A stretch of 63,662 nt of DNA from Chytridium lagenaria (taxonomy: Eukaryota; Chytridiomycota; Chytridiomycetes; Chytridiales; Chytridiaceae). The notes under the pieces are model-generated. The model was not told where the DNA came from and did no database searches. It saw only the letters and a list, made by a program, of their open reading frames with translations. The DNA is taken from NCBI GenBank assembly GCA_025449115.1, contig JAHLKC010000182.1:1-63662 (forward strand), given 5' to 3'. The position numbers and the translations under genes are program-made. Positions 1 to 11,412 of this stretch are shown here, one piece after another (position 1 is the first letter of the stretch; every line of letters begins with the position of its first letter).

Positions 1-419
1 TAGTTTTGAACACCATCTGCTGAAGGATTTGGTTGCGGAAGCGGGTGAGGTGGTGATGGGTACTTTGGGGCGGCAGACAAGGCGTTTAATGCGGCGGCGG
101 AAAATTGTGATGCTGCAGGCTGTCCAGTTGGCGCCCCGTAGTGTGGTGGATATTGTTGTTGATGATGTTGTTGTTGAGGGTGGACCACGGATTTATAGCC
201 CTGTGATGGCTGAACTGGTGACGACTGTTGTGAAGTGGAGAAGAAGGGATCCAGGTATTGCTGATGGTGACCTGCTGCCCTCATTGTCACTGGTGATGGT
301 GGTGGAGGGGCAAAGCAGTTTCTCGTGTAAGAAAGCCCATCTGCAGTATAGAATCCATATCCAGTTGAGTCCATTGGCGGAGCAGGCGCAGTGAACTCGA
401 ACGTTGCTCCTCCTGACAT
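1..419 (-). CDS. N-terminus of a Gln/Pro-rich protein, truncated by the window edge
   Basis: An open minus-strand frame starts at the ATG at 417-419 and stays open to base 1, so the 3' part lies outside the window. The predicted start is MSGGATFEFTAPAPP. It is followed by Pro-rich stretches, a His/Gln run around HPQQQHHQQQYPP and an Ala/Ser/Pro-rich segment. Such composition is common in N-terminal activation regions of fungal transcription factors, but no DNA-binding domain is visible here, so function is not assigned. Sequence upstream of the start (420 to about 1150) is C/T-rich when read on the minus strand, as expected for a 5' leader. The call of a real gene rests on the clean 139-codon frame and biased composition; other frames in this stretch are shadows. 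Confidence 0.6.
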   Translation of the reverse strand, partial: MSGGATFEFTAPAPPMDSTGYGFYTADGLSYTRNCFAPPPPSPVTMRAAGHHQQYLDPFFSTSQQSSPVQPSQGYKSVVHPQQQHHQQQYPPHYGAPTGQPAASQFSAAALNALSAAPKYPSPPHPLPQPNPSADGVQN

Positions 420-2610
420 AGTTGCTTTCGTTGCTTCCGGTTGTTGGTTTCGACTCACCCCACACTTGAGTGAGGTAAAAAAAAAATCGGGGGCGGACTG
501 CACAGAGAATTCAACACTCCCGTCTCAATCAGTCCTTTCCCAGAGGTTTGAGATGGGGATTGCCCCCCGTTCTCAAAATGACTGCCCTTCAATCCGAATG
601 GCTGTTTCGATAATCAGCTTTTGACTTTAGAGTAGCTTTAAGATCTGTTGTCCTCCTATCGTTCCCAATCGCAAAGTCGAGAATCAAAGAGGAATGGAAC
701 AAGGACAAGTGGTACCCGTCCAGAATCGATAAAATGGAAGGTGGTGGAATGGAGGTGGTGAGTGAGAATGGCAAGGGGGTGTATGCCAGAATGCCAGAAT
801 ACGACTGCAGATGTTTGAATCCGCGCAAATATTGAAAGACAATGGTTCAAGATAATCCTTTTTTCTGTCTCCAACCTCACACGCACAAGCACTTTTCGTT
901 CAGTGCAGCTTGCGTCCGAAGACCGAAGGAGGGACAAGATGGTGGTTGTGGTGGTGATGGGTGTGTAAAAGACGGAAGAATGAGAGAGAGTGTGTGTGTG
1001 TCTCTTTTCAAAGTGTAAAGAAACGGCCTCCTCAGAGTCGAAACATCAATTGAGACCAGCCAGCCAATGAGAAGCGCTTTCTCCTCCTTTACCCACTCGT
1101 TCAAAAAAGCACCGTCATCCATCCATCTGTGTCATTTTCTTTTTTATTTTTTTATTTTCACTTTCAATGCTCCGTATTTGAGCCATCTATTATGAAAAGA
1201 CAGTTCATTGGCTGTTTTCAACCAATGATGACACTAGGTGATACCTGCCATATGCTTTGTGCACCCATGAGTGCTGGCATGGAAAAAGGATGGATAAAGT
1301 CGAGAGAAAAGGCGGGAGAGAGGAAGGGAGGTCCCTTCTTTCTTTCTTTCTTTCTTTCCACATTATTTTATTATTATTATTATTATTACATATCCTAGGG
1401 GGTTAAAGAAATTTAAAAAAATATTAGTTAGCGTAGGGTAGTACACTGCCAAAAAACAAGTTAAATCGAATTAACTTCAGACCGCGTATGAACATATCTG
1501 TATTTGGGGGCGCATATTCGCCCCAAAAAAATTTTCAAATATGTAGTGTAGTTAATTTTTACGTTAATTTTTAATATATTTGTGTAGCACGATCGGCTAA
1601 ACCAAAAATCCTGGCATTTTGTGCAGCTCCGACAATTTAGTTTTCCAGAAAGAAAAAATTGCCAGGAATTTTCAACTCCATCATGTGACTATATCCAATC
1701 ATTTTTTTTCCGATGATTCTTTTATTGAGTATAAATTACCAAACGGGTGTAACAATGCTTTTATTAAAACTAAACTTTTTTATTTTATTTATCATTGACT
1801 ATGTAGGGGCGCCGTATTCGTTCCGTCGTTTGCCTTCCGCTCCGCCGTCGTCGTCCTCGGTCATCGTATCGCTGGAACCCCAATCCCCCCTCCACATCAA
1901 CTCTTCTACTCCACCGCCTTGGCCCTACTCGTTCTCCTGCCTCGCTGTCGTCCTCACCTGCTACCGAATCGCCGGACGCCATATCCTCAGCTCGATCCTC
2001 CCACCGTCGCCTCCTGCGCACCTCGATCCTCCCCACCGTCGCCTCCTCACCTCTCACCTCGATCCTCCTCACCGTCCACTCCTCACCTTTATCTCCCCAC
2101 CGTCGCCTCCTCACCTCGATCCTCCCCACCGTCGCCTCCTCACGCTCCCATCTGCCTGACGTCGTATCTTAACACCGGCATCCTGTTTCCACCACCTATC
2201 TTCACACCGCCGTCGTGACCGTCGTCGCTCTTGATTCAGCACCTTGAAATGGTTCAACTCCGTTTCAGTGCATTTAATGCTTGACTAAAAAAGAGGCGAT
2301 AGATACCTGACTGAACGGACTGAACGGATTTACTGCAATTACAAGAGTTCGTCGAATGTAAAAAAGGCATTTATGATTGAATTTATATAACAAAGCTCAT
2401 AGGCAGATAACTGTTCAACATGGAATTCGAACTGATGACTTGACGATGGGTTTTCCACAAAGGACAACTTCGATATTTCTCATTTTTTAATTTTCAGAAA
2501 AATTTTAGTGAATATATATTTATAAATTGTTTTTAAAATAGTATAAATTCTGAGACGCTAACTGCAGAAGCTTGTTTTGAAAGTCTCATTTTAAAAATTC
2601 AACTCTCCAT
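420..2610. repeat. Intergenic region with simple repeats, a hairpin and a C-rich minisatellite
   Basis: I see no convincing gene. The region holds a TTTC microsatellite (about 1337-1360), an ATT microsatellite (about 1368-1388), a GGGGCG/CGCCCC hairpin with loop CATATT (about 1507-1524) followed by an A run, and a degenerate C-rich minisatellite (about 1995-2150) built on units like CTCGATCCTCCCCACCGTCG. The open frame across the minisatellite (1713-2159) is low-complexity and is not called as a gene. Confidence 0.6.
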
Positions 2611-5534
2611 ATGAATCCGCTGGCAACCCCAGCAATGACGCCTGCTGTGACAACGAAAAACTCTTCGGCACCTGCAAAAAAGAGAGGACGGCCTCGCAAA
2701 GATCCGGCGCTCTCATCATCCGCGAAGAAACCAAGAAACGGCGCATATTCTCCATCACTCTGTTCACACCCTGAACAAACCCTTCAAACGAGCAAAGGAA
2801 GGCAAACCCACACAGAGCTGCTGAGATAGCTGCGGTGATGAGAGCACCGCAGATGTCCAGTGGAGCATTCGTGGCGCAACTCCCGCCTGCCTCAACACCG
2901 CAGAATTCTGTCGATTATGTTTCCGTGAAAACGACCGAAAAAGCCATCGATTTCGACATCATCGCTGAGGCAGCTCGCAAGTCAAACTCAGAATCAATCA
3001 AGTCTGGACGGGGGGCCTATCAGACGACATGGGATGCTTTCATGAAATGGTTAAGAGATGAACATAGTGACCGCGCTGCCGTCTACGAAAAAGCACCGTA
3101 TTACGATAACAACTCACCACAAGACATTGTTGTTTATATGACGGTGAGATGCGATCCTGTACATCATCGGAATGGGTCTCGCGGTCCCTTGACTTACAAA
3201 ACTGCTGAGGCTTTTTACTCTGCTTCTAAATGGTGGTTTCGGTATGTCTTTTCCCTACAATTTTTTTATGCGTATTTCTAACAGAAACTTACTCTCTTCC
3301 TTGTAGAGGTAAAGCAAATTGCCAGAACGGATGGACGGAAGGTCTTAATGAAAAACAAGAACGAGTGTTTCGAGGGAACCCGTGTGACGCCGCAATCGTT
3401 GTTGAACGCAAAAAAGCCCTCCAAACGTACGACAAGCAATCCGGTCGTGTTGTCAAGCACGCAACAGGCTTCTCGTACGAAGATCTTGAGCGAGTCACGG
3501 CGTTTTTACAGCAAGATACAAATATAAATTCAGACTTTAAGGTATCGGCATTAATTATTTCAACCTTTAATCTTACAATATTATCCATCCGTCATCAGGC
3601 CTACATGTTGGCGGGCATCACCATACTCTTTTACATGATGCTGCGTATTGAAGAGCTATTTACTCTTACGATGTATGACATGCAGGTTCGTTCAGCATTC
3701 TGTCTTCTTCCTTACTTTTTTTTTGCTTTTATTAATTATCGTTGTTTTTTTGTTTTTTTTAGCCTTTAAGCGTCGATGCAGCGTACGTTTACGAAGGTTC
3801 TGAAACATACGTGATTAGGCCGAAATTTCGCAAGACCAAGCAGTGCGACTCCTGTTGGCAAGAATTACTATTTAGACGACGACAAGAAATATACGGCGTT
3901 GTCGTGCTACACCAACCTCAAGAACTGGCTTGAAAAGCGCAAGATGTATTATTCTTCTGGGGCGCGAAACAAAGGCTACATTTTCCCCGCGGTACGAATG
4001 AAAGATGACAATATTTTCGCTTTCCCTCAGTTTTTCCCCCCGGATAAAACGGTCGCGAAGTCCTTTGTAAGATGGACAAATCAGATTCTTGGGCTCGCTG
4101 GTGTTAGTGTTGACGTTGAGCCCCGCCAAGGCCATGGTTTCCGCCGTGGTGGGGCTCAGTTTCGTTTTATTCATTGTCTGCCACGATGGGATCTGAATAG
4201 ACTTCGCTGGTGGGGAGAATGGGAATCTGATGATGTGGTAATGACTTACGTTTTCTCGAAAATGGTAAGCAGTCTTTCGTTATTTTTGGTTTCTTGTCAC
4301 TTTAATTCTAAAATATATTATAACCTACTACTTAGGACGAAATTGACAACAGCTATTCTTTTGGTTCGGCACCTGGGGGATTTCACCGGGGAATTATGCC
4401 TGGAGATGCTCAAGGCGCCTCTACAGCGGAATCGACGCATGAAACGTCATGCAGATCGATGTTGGAAGAGTTGCAAACATCTGTACAGATGATTGCGTCA
4501 AGCGTGCAATTATTACACGTGCAATCGATGAGGAACCCTCGGCCATGTTTGTTTTTTTTTTTTTTTGATACCTTATTAATGCTGCCGCGTTTTTTTATTA
4601 ATTTTTTTTTATTAGATCACGAGTCACCACCCACCGTGCAACCCCCAGGTTTTCGATTGAGCTATGACGCCCCGCCCATCCCATTCCATCATCCCCATGC
4701 CCACCATCACCCTTTACAAGCCCCGCATCATTACCATCCTTCCCCACACCCTATCCCCCACACCCTATCCCCCCACACCCTTTCAAGCGCAAACTCCCGC
4801 ATCAGCACAACCACCCACTCCGACGCCACCAACCGCATCAGCACGAATAATGTTTGAGCAATCAGGAAGGTTCTACAAGAATCTCTACGAGGCCAGGTTA
4901 ATTAGCGGTCCAGTTGCGGCGTATGAGGTGGCCGTCAATGTCGTGCCATTGGTGTTAGATTCCCCAATGACCATGCAACGTCTTAATCGCGGTAAAGGGG
5001 AGGACAAGGACTCTTTTATTGTTAACGGCGAAACTGTATACGAGGCCATCTACCGCTGTTGGTACCTTGGTGATCCTACATCTCTGGGAGAAACTGTGCC
5101 ATGGTGGCAAGTGGTAAGCTGAAGATTTAAAGCCCATAGCTGATTTTTTTTTTTTTTTTTTTTTTCTCTAGAACATTAGCAGCAAAGGGAAGAACGGAAT
5201 CCGGGGAATGGACTCAGGGGCAATGCGATGCCAACGGCTGGGCATCGTTAATTTGATTGACTTTGCTGGTAGCATCATGGCGTACGAGCGTGCCCTATCA
5301 AAAGCAACGGGCAATCCTATCGAAGTCGTCAGGAAGATGTCATTCACCGCATTGCGGAATGTGGTAACGGTAATGAAAGAAACTTTGAAATTTGACGAGC
5401 GTATTCTTAAGAAAAGGTGGGCTGCTTCACCAAGAAGTGTGCCCATTATTGTTCCAAAGTGTCTCTGGCCTCCTACCATCAAAAACTGGAATTCTTTGCC
5501 TGTTATTGTTGTTGTTTCTGGTACTGTTAAATAA
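2611..5534 (+). CDS. Crypton-type tyrosine recombinase with introns and a Pro/His-rich C-terminal region
   Basis: The protein should cut and rejoin DNA by a tyrosine-recombinase mechanism, as in Crypton transposons. It starts with an AT-hook-like basic segment (KKRGRPRKD) at 2611. Exons continue through an N-terminal SAM-like domain (about 2900-3240), then the catalytic part: first Arg in YMMLRIEELF (Arg codon 3643-3645), the H-x-x-R motif in HGFRRGGAQF (His codon 4133-4135), and a Tyr nucleophile candidate in WWGEWESDDVVMTYVF (Tyr codon 4247-4249). Introns have clear ends, for example GTATGT...TTGTAG near 3241-3306. A frameshift near 3845 breaks the frame between the beta-hairpin region and YLDDDKKYTALS. 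After the catalytic domain come a Pro/His-rich linker (about 4620-4850) and a C-terminal domain (about 4850-5530) with no family that I recognise. No terminal repeats are visible, as expected for Cryptons. Product class is well supported; activity is uncertain. Confidence 0.8.
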
Positions 5535-5610
5535 ATTGAAATAAAGAGATCTGTTTAAATGAACATATGTAAACTTTTTTTTAGTAGTTTTTTTAGGCCC
5601 AGCGCAGCGC

Positions 5611-5628
5611 GGCGCCCTGACGGGCGCC
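5611..5628. other. Perfect 7-bp GC hairpin in intergenic DNA
   Basis: GGCGCCC and GGGCGCC flank a 4-base loop (TGAC). It sits about 77 bases downstream of the recombinase stop, in a short GC-rich island (about 5595-5680) inside AT-rich DNA. It could be a remnant end of a mobile element or a structured 3' element; no function is assigned. Confidence 0.4.
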
Positions 5629-6124
5629 AATTTTCGGACCCCGTCATGACGCCCGTCAACAGCCGTCGCCCAGGATCCGCAAAATTCCCTCGACATTTCA
5701 TGACATTTCCCGTTGCAGAAATCTCCGTGACAACCCGTATGTCGGTGTATCGGTCAGCGATGCATGGTCGCACACAATAAATTGTAATAAAAAATAACCC
5801 AAATTTATTTCCTCATTTACCGTCAAGTAAACCACTCCTTTCGTCGCACACATAGTGAGGATTAACCAAATGGCGATATGGTCTACATAATAAATAATAT
5901 TACACTGGGCGGCAAAGGCGCTTACCTAGGTAAAAGCCAATGTAACACAGCGGATAGTCCTTTTATGGTGGTGTGTTCATCTAATAATAAGCATCAAAGA
6001 CAATTTATTATTCCACAGAGTGACAGGACTGGGGTCATTTATCAATTACATATGTAATAATTAATTAATTAATTATTAATAAATATATGATGTTTGCACA
6101 CCTCTTGTCTAATAATATGTTATA

Positions 6125-6150
6125 CAGTGCGTGACACTAAGAGTCATCCA
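6125..6150 (+). repeat. Left terminal inverted repeat of the IS630/mariner-type element
   Basis: This 26-base repeat is the exact reverse complement of 11387-11412 and is preceded by TA. Just inside it lies an A run and then AT-rich subterminal DNA. Confidence 0.95.
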
Positions 6151-6456
6151 AAAAAAAAAAATCTTTGAGGGTCAAAATCCCAGGAAATTATTAACAGACC
6201 CCCCCCAAGTTACTAAGACCAATCGATGCAGCATAGAAAAACGAAGATATTTGTAAGGCGCCAATTTTTTGGGTATTCTTGTGTAACATTGGCCTACAGG
6301 GTTGGTTGATGGTTCATTCAGATCGCTGCGATGTTGCCGAATTTTCTTCGAGTGAGTGTAACGGGCCTTTAATAAATGCAATAAAAGAGAAATAGAGGTC
6401 AAATGCTTTCATGAGATTTCGGACAAAAAATTTTCAAAAAAAATTAACTGGACACT

Positions 6457-6990
6457 ATGGAGCTGGAATTTTCGAAGATCACTATAGTTGGCCTTGACGC
6501 AACAAATGCGGGCCGCATTTGCGCTAAACATCAAGAAGGATGCGGAAAGAGTCTTAGACCAGGGGACCAAGTTATCATTGAGAAGGGAACATACCTGGAT
6601 GTGGACTACAATCCTAAGCCATGTTTCAAGTGCTGCAAGCTGATAAACGGGAGGTCAACATGTATTGTCGGAATGGTTGCAGCACTTGATTTGGGGCTCG
6701 AAGGAGGTCTTCATAACCGGGTTGGGGTGGTCAGGTTTATTAATAAGCAAGATCAGTTGAAGTCAGTTAGACGAGCATCCGTGAGTGAGTGACTTCCATG
6801 CAATTTCTATATGCTTCACAGTATCAGAAATACTCGACCGCAACGGTATTTGTGCTTGAGGGAACCCCTTTGGAGCACTCAAGCTGGTCAGTTGATACCT
6901 TTACACAATGTAAGCTTCACCATTTACATGCAACTTGTATTGATTTATTGTTGATTAGTGGATTACCTCTGGACATATCTAAACCAGTGA
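6457..6990 (+). CDS. Small Cys-rich accessory protein of the transposon
   Basis: Exon 1 runs 6457-6780, an in-phase intron with GTGAGT...TTCACAG ends covers 6781-6821, and exon 2 continues in frame (YQKYSTATVFVLEG). A second intron at about 6909-6959 would lead to the stop near 6990; without it the frame ends at 7004. The protein has a Cys/His pattern in its first half (CAKHQEGCGKSL, then CFKCCKLINGRSTC), which could bind zinc, and a hydrophobic second half. I do not recognise the family. It lies inside the terminal repeats and converges with the transposase gene, so it is probably a transposon-encoded accessory gene rather than a host gene. Clean splice phase supports it being expressed and coding. 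Confidence 0.65.
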
Positions 6991-7397
6991 TGTTTTTTTT
7001 TTAACGAGATGTTTTCTTTATTGATTGGAATAAAAACATTCAATGAGCCCAGACGATTCCTTGTCTCCTTCTTTCCTGTTGCCTCTCCTGTATCACGGTT
7101 CTTGCTTGGGCATTTCTGTTTGTTGTGACCAACAGCGTTGCATATCTTACATCTATAAATACGTTTTGTCCCAGCCTCGTTTGAAGTATTAACTTTTCGG
7201 ATCCTCCGTCGGATGGCAGCCTCTTTTGTGTCCACATCCGCTTCTCTCTCCGCCACTGAGGCTGCTGAAGCATAATCAATGCTTCCCAACAGTTCCATGG
7301 CCATGTCCATTCCACGGCGGTTTTTGATCACCACATCCGCCTTCGTTTTCCGACGCTTGCTGACAATATTCGTAAAATCTTGGCCGTTCGGAACCAC
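6963..7397 (-). CDS. Zinc-knuckle ORF, separate or C-terminal extension of the transposase
   Basis: This minus-strand frame has a basic N-terminal half (SKRRKTKADVVIKNRRG), an Ala/Glu-rich helical segment, an Arg-rich stretch (IRRRIRKVN) and a CCHC zinc knuckle, CKICNAVGHNKQKC. Similar knuckles occur in several transposases. The frame begins 24 bases after the transposase stop, with no good ATG at its start. Adding a single A to the A6 run near 7434 would join it to the transposase C-terminus (VKKYHSHR), so it may be the C-terminal extension of that protein. The 3' end is followed by AATAAAG read on the minus strand, a possible polyadenylation signal. Confidence 0.55.
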   Translation of the reverse strand: MVPNGQDFTNIVSKRRKTKADVVIKNRRGMDMAMELLGSIDYASAASVAEREADVDTKEAAIRRRIRKVNTSNEAGTKRIYRCKICNAVGHNKQKCPSKNRDTGEATGKKETRNRLGSLNVFIPINKENISLKKKHHWFRYVQR

Positions 7398-7420
7398 TGG
7401 GTGCAGCCGCGCTATACACC

Positions 7421-10400
7421 TCAGTTGCAGGGATTTTTTCGGTGGGAATGGTATTTCTTAACCGTTGATTGCAGCATTTTTCCTGTCAACCCCAATTTGT
7501 AGCCATCCATCCACCGATGCACATGCCGAAAGCACCTATAAGATGTGTTTTATAAAATACGCGTCTGGCATTGGGTTACCTTCTAAAGTAATGAAGTGGA
7601 ATATCAGCAAGCTTATCCTGAATTTCTTTAATGAAACCCTCCGGATCAACGTTTAGAAATCGTCGGTTACGTAGCCGTCGTTTTAATTCTGCCCACGTAA
7701 ATTCAATAGGATTTAACTCACAGTGATACTTTGGAGTATCGTCAACATTGGCCGTTGAAGGTCGCGATTTCTTCAATGGTAAACCATAGGTACTCTTGCA
7801 AAGTCGGGTTCGAGCTCGAGAATACGATATCCACAACAGTTGTTGGAAACGGCATGATTGCGTAGGTCGGAGATGGGACGCAGTTCTGCATTCTGTATTT
7901 AGACCAAAGAAATAAGTCAATAGGGCAAACGATTGAGCATCGGCAACGATATATCATAAACTTACGTTCGCATTGAAACCTTAAGCCATCTCTTAGCAGT
8001 CCTCTTTCTCCCAATATCACCTGGCATCCTTTTGGCTGTCCCTTCAATACACCTTCTGTGAACACGAGGTCTTGTTTAATCTTCACTTGCAGGGCTACTG
8101 GTAGCTCTCGCTGGCTAGCATGAACATACTCTGTGGCGCGCATCACACTCTGTTGACCCCCCGACCTCCAAGCCACTCTCGACACCACCAAAGCATCACT
8201 TGGAACGGAACAGTGATTGGTGCTGTTATCGTAAATAAAATTCCCGATGCATCCAGGAAAAGCCTTCTTGAAGATAGTGATCGCATGCTGTAGCTGCTGG
8301 CACACGTCATCGCCTTTGAAATAACCATCTTGGCCATTTCCAATAACCATGGCCACCCTCGCAGATTCACCGATGCCGTCATGGCTTGTATATTGCAATA
8401 ATCCAACGTCTTCACAAATAAAGTCTGATATCATGACGCCAACACCGGGGGTCTTTGGTTCCAGAATTGTGTCGCCCTTCTTTCCCCAAAAGAACTTCCC
8501 GCTGTCATTAAAGTAGCACACGGTTTCATCTTGATAAACATCTATGATTCGTGGCCCGTTCTGAGGGAGCGCGGCCAAATCAAGTTGATCGGAAGATGAT
8601 GATGAGGAAAACAGCGCCTTCTGGGGCTCCATCGCTGCCATTCGGTCTAGGTAGTGGCCGCGAGCTCTCACAACATCAGGTCTCTCGTGACCATCAATAT
8701 AAATCCCCTTCTTCTTCATCATTTTCATGTAGCCGAGACCTTTGAGTTTGCGCCGTACGGTTTGTTGAGTTACAGACTCCTTGTCACTCAACAATCTACA
8801 CTCTCGCAGGTAGATGTTCACCCCACTTTGTCGCATCTTCAATCGTAAATTTGTGGCGAGTCTCTAACCACGCGTCCAACCGGCTTTGACACCTCAGGTA
8901 TGTTTAAGATAGACATTCGGTTTCCGTGCTTGCCACGCTTATCAGGAAGAGCCCTCCGATTGACGAGATAATAAAGGACCATTCGGCGAATGCGGCGAGC
9001 ACTCCAGGGTCCAGCGTCCAGGAATGAATATTGAGCAACATATCTGTTTAAGATTAATTAAAGGTGACGAAAATAAACATGTTGAATATCACTCACTTAT
9101 ATACTTCATCTCGAGATGTTTGTGGATCACCCAAAATAAGGGTTAATGCAGTTTTGACTGCATAAATAATCCAAATAGTCCTCCCCTCCTCATTTTCCTT
9201 CTTTAACGTCTCTATATCTTGTGAAGTTTGCATAAGAGCATCCTCCAGGCAACGTGAGCCGCGAGGGGATGCTTGCAGAAGCGCCGAAATTTTGTTGTTC
9301 ATCACGTTTTCATCTTCTGCAGCCATAGAGGGGTTTTTAGCGTCTACCCCAGCCTCGCCATCGTTCGAAAATGTCGGCAATTGCACTTGTGATGTCAGAG
9401 GCGTGATTTCAAACCCTTGGGTGGCCTCATTGAAATTTTCGAGACGAGCGTGTAAAAGGGAATAAACAATACGTATTTGATGCGTTCGAAGATTCATAGC
9501 CCCCCATGGAATTATTGGAGTAAAGCTCCACTGAAGACCATGAGCAAAAAGCAGACCACTCTCTAATGCAAAGGCTCCGCAACTACTAGAGTCCAACTGT
9601 CGCGGCATAAAAGCAACTTTTGGCTCCGTAAATGTATATGACGACATCGTTCTAAAGTTGACCCATGCTTGTATATGTTCGAAACAATGGCGACGATAGA
9701 ATCCAGACAGAAGATGGGTACTATCACAGGAATTCCATATTTCAACGTCCCAACGCTGGTTTTCTTCGTCAAGAACCCCCGAAAGAATAATCCAGTGACT
9801 TTCTCGATTAATTGGGGTTAGGAACTTTTTAAATCCAGCGGTACGGTTTTGTGGGCGGTTCAACGATACTAAAGAGTATTATCAGCTTGAGCTTTAAAAT
9901 GAAACAGCTTACTTTTTGGAACGGGATGGGAAACACTCAGCGAATTAATAAAAGCGATATTTTGCTTCTTGCAAACGTATTCGAGGGGAGCATTGATGGC
10001 GGAATCGTTGTACCAGCTTGTTTCGCCATTCATGGAGTCAATAGCCGCGCTACCCTCCTTCGTTAGGTGATGCAGGTGGTTATTTTGAACCAATCCAGGC
10101 TCATAGTCCATGTTAACGTCGAAATTCATAGCATCAAAAATCGTCTTGTTATCAACATCCAACGACTCCGTCCCCACAATTGCATTTCCATCTCCATCTG
10201 GCACGTTGTTCGGAATTGTTGCATTTTCATCGAACTCGAACTCAATGCGCGAATCCTTTGGATCCACAGCCTCCTTAACGGTGTTTTCACTTCTTTTCAA
10301 TCGTTTCATGTATTGTAGGATCCCTCCACCAGTTTCCTTCAGCCCCCTTTTGATTGCCTGACGATGTCGTTGGTCCGTTCTTTGAGTCAATCCTGTATAG

Positions 10401-10941
10401 CGAAGGCCTTGTCGGTTTTCACGAGTCTCCTTAATTTCGTTTTTGGGTTGTCGTGTTGAAGAAACAACTTTGGTTAACGTAGTTTGGCGAACGATATCTG
10501 ATGACGTGAGACTGGTCGAGCCAAAGCCTGTATGCTTCTCTAGCGCGTTTTTCTTTAAAAGGTGAAGTCCGTTTGCGTTTGACTCTGTAGCCAAAATCCA
10601 AGCAGCCATCGTTCCAGCGCTTCGATGCGTCGTAATAGGGCCATTCAAAGTGGTTTTGGTGCCCATAATAGCCTTCTCATGAGCACTTCGTATCTCATCC
10701 TCATCAGAGTCTTCCAGGTCGCTTTCCGAAGAGCATGATAAGCTCTTGTATGAGTAACTCGAAGTTAAATCTGACTCGGAAGAGCAATCACTGTCGTCAT
10801 CCGGCTGTTCTGCACTGAGTATGACTTAGATTGGAACTGTGCGCACGCGCCTTACCTCTTCACTGCGTCGCTGATCAAAAGAGAATGTCGACTAGTCCTC
10901 GCTTTCTGGGTCTGTCTCTTCTGCCTCTGTGGAGGAGGCAT
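7421..10941 (-). CDS. Fusion of Ulp1/C48-like cysteine protease and DDE transposase
   Basis: Start MPPPQRQKRQ at 10941. An acidic Ser/Asp-rich exon and a basic segment lead to a Ulp1-like entry motif (WYNDSAINAPLEYVCKK). An in-phase intron (acceptor near 9874) joins it to the protease core: catalytic His in SHWIIL (9792-9797), an acidic candidate in WNSCDS, and Gln/Cys in PRQLDSSSCGAF (Cys codon 9579-9581). A second intron joins RDEVYK in phase to YVAQYSFLDAGPW, the transposase DNA-binding region. DDE residues follow: YQDET (8528-8530), YDNSTNH (near 8228) and CELNPIEFTW (7702-7704). The C-terminus, VHRWMDGYKLGLTGK, ends at 7421. Frameshifts occur near 7750-7850. C48 proteases cleave SUMO from proteins, so the protein may act on sumoylated targets during transposition; that is inference. 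Ulp1-like genes are known beside transposases of other superfamilies; an in-frame fusion with an IS630-type DDE is unusual to me. Confidence 0.8.
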
Positions 10942-11386
10942 GTGTCGGTTGTTCTGATATTAATAAATGGTGGGCAGGGCTGGAGCAAGTGGGTGAGGGA
11001 TTGAACCATCTCCACTTGAACGGCAAAGCGTTGAGCTTGTCAAAGAAATTGTCATAAAATGATGGTCACACAAACTTCTTTTTGGGATTTATCTAGCCCA
11101 TCGCCTTATTCAACCACTCTTAAAAAGGCCCCCAGTCGATTCCCTCCATCAATGCAAGCACATTGATACCCATATCTCATTTTTTGAGGCGCCAAATTTT
11201 TGAGCCCCACTAAGTAATAATTAATAAAATTTTAACCGCCCATAACTTTTTATTCTGCCGTCGGATTTCAAATATCTCTCTGTCATTCGAAAGCTCTCGA
11301 CGAGTTCTATCGAATAACAGAGAGTTTTTTCAAATTAGTCTCCACCCCAACGAGGAGATATCCCCGGAAATTTTGGGGAAAATTAA

Positions 11387-11412
11387 TGGATGACTCTTAG
11401 TGTCACGCACTG
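11387..11412 (-). repeat. Right terminal inverted repeat of the IS630/mariner-type element
   Basis: Exact reverse complement of 6125-6150, followed by TA at 11413-11414. Confidence 0.95.

Noticed and set aside
1337..1388. Short tandem arrays considered as a CRISPR-like or centromeric signal
   Set aside because: They are ordinary TTTC and ATT microsatellites without spacers.
1713..2159. 148-codon Pro/His/Leu-rich frame
   Set aside because: Coincides with a C-rich minisatellite and shows no domain; both strands are open because of base composition.
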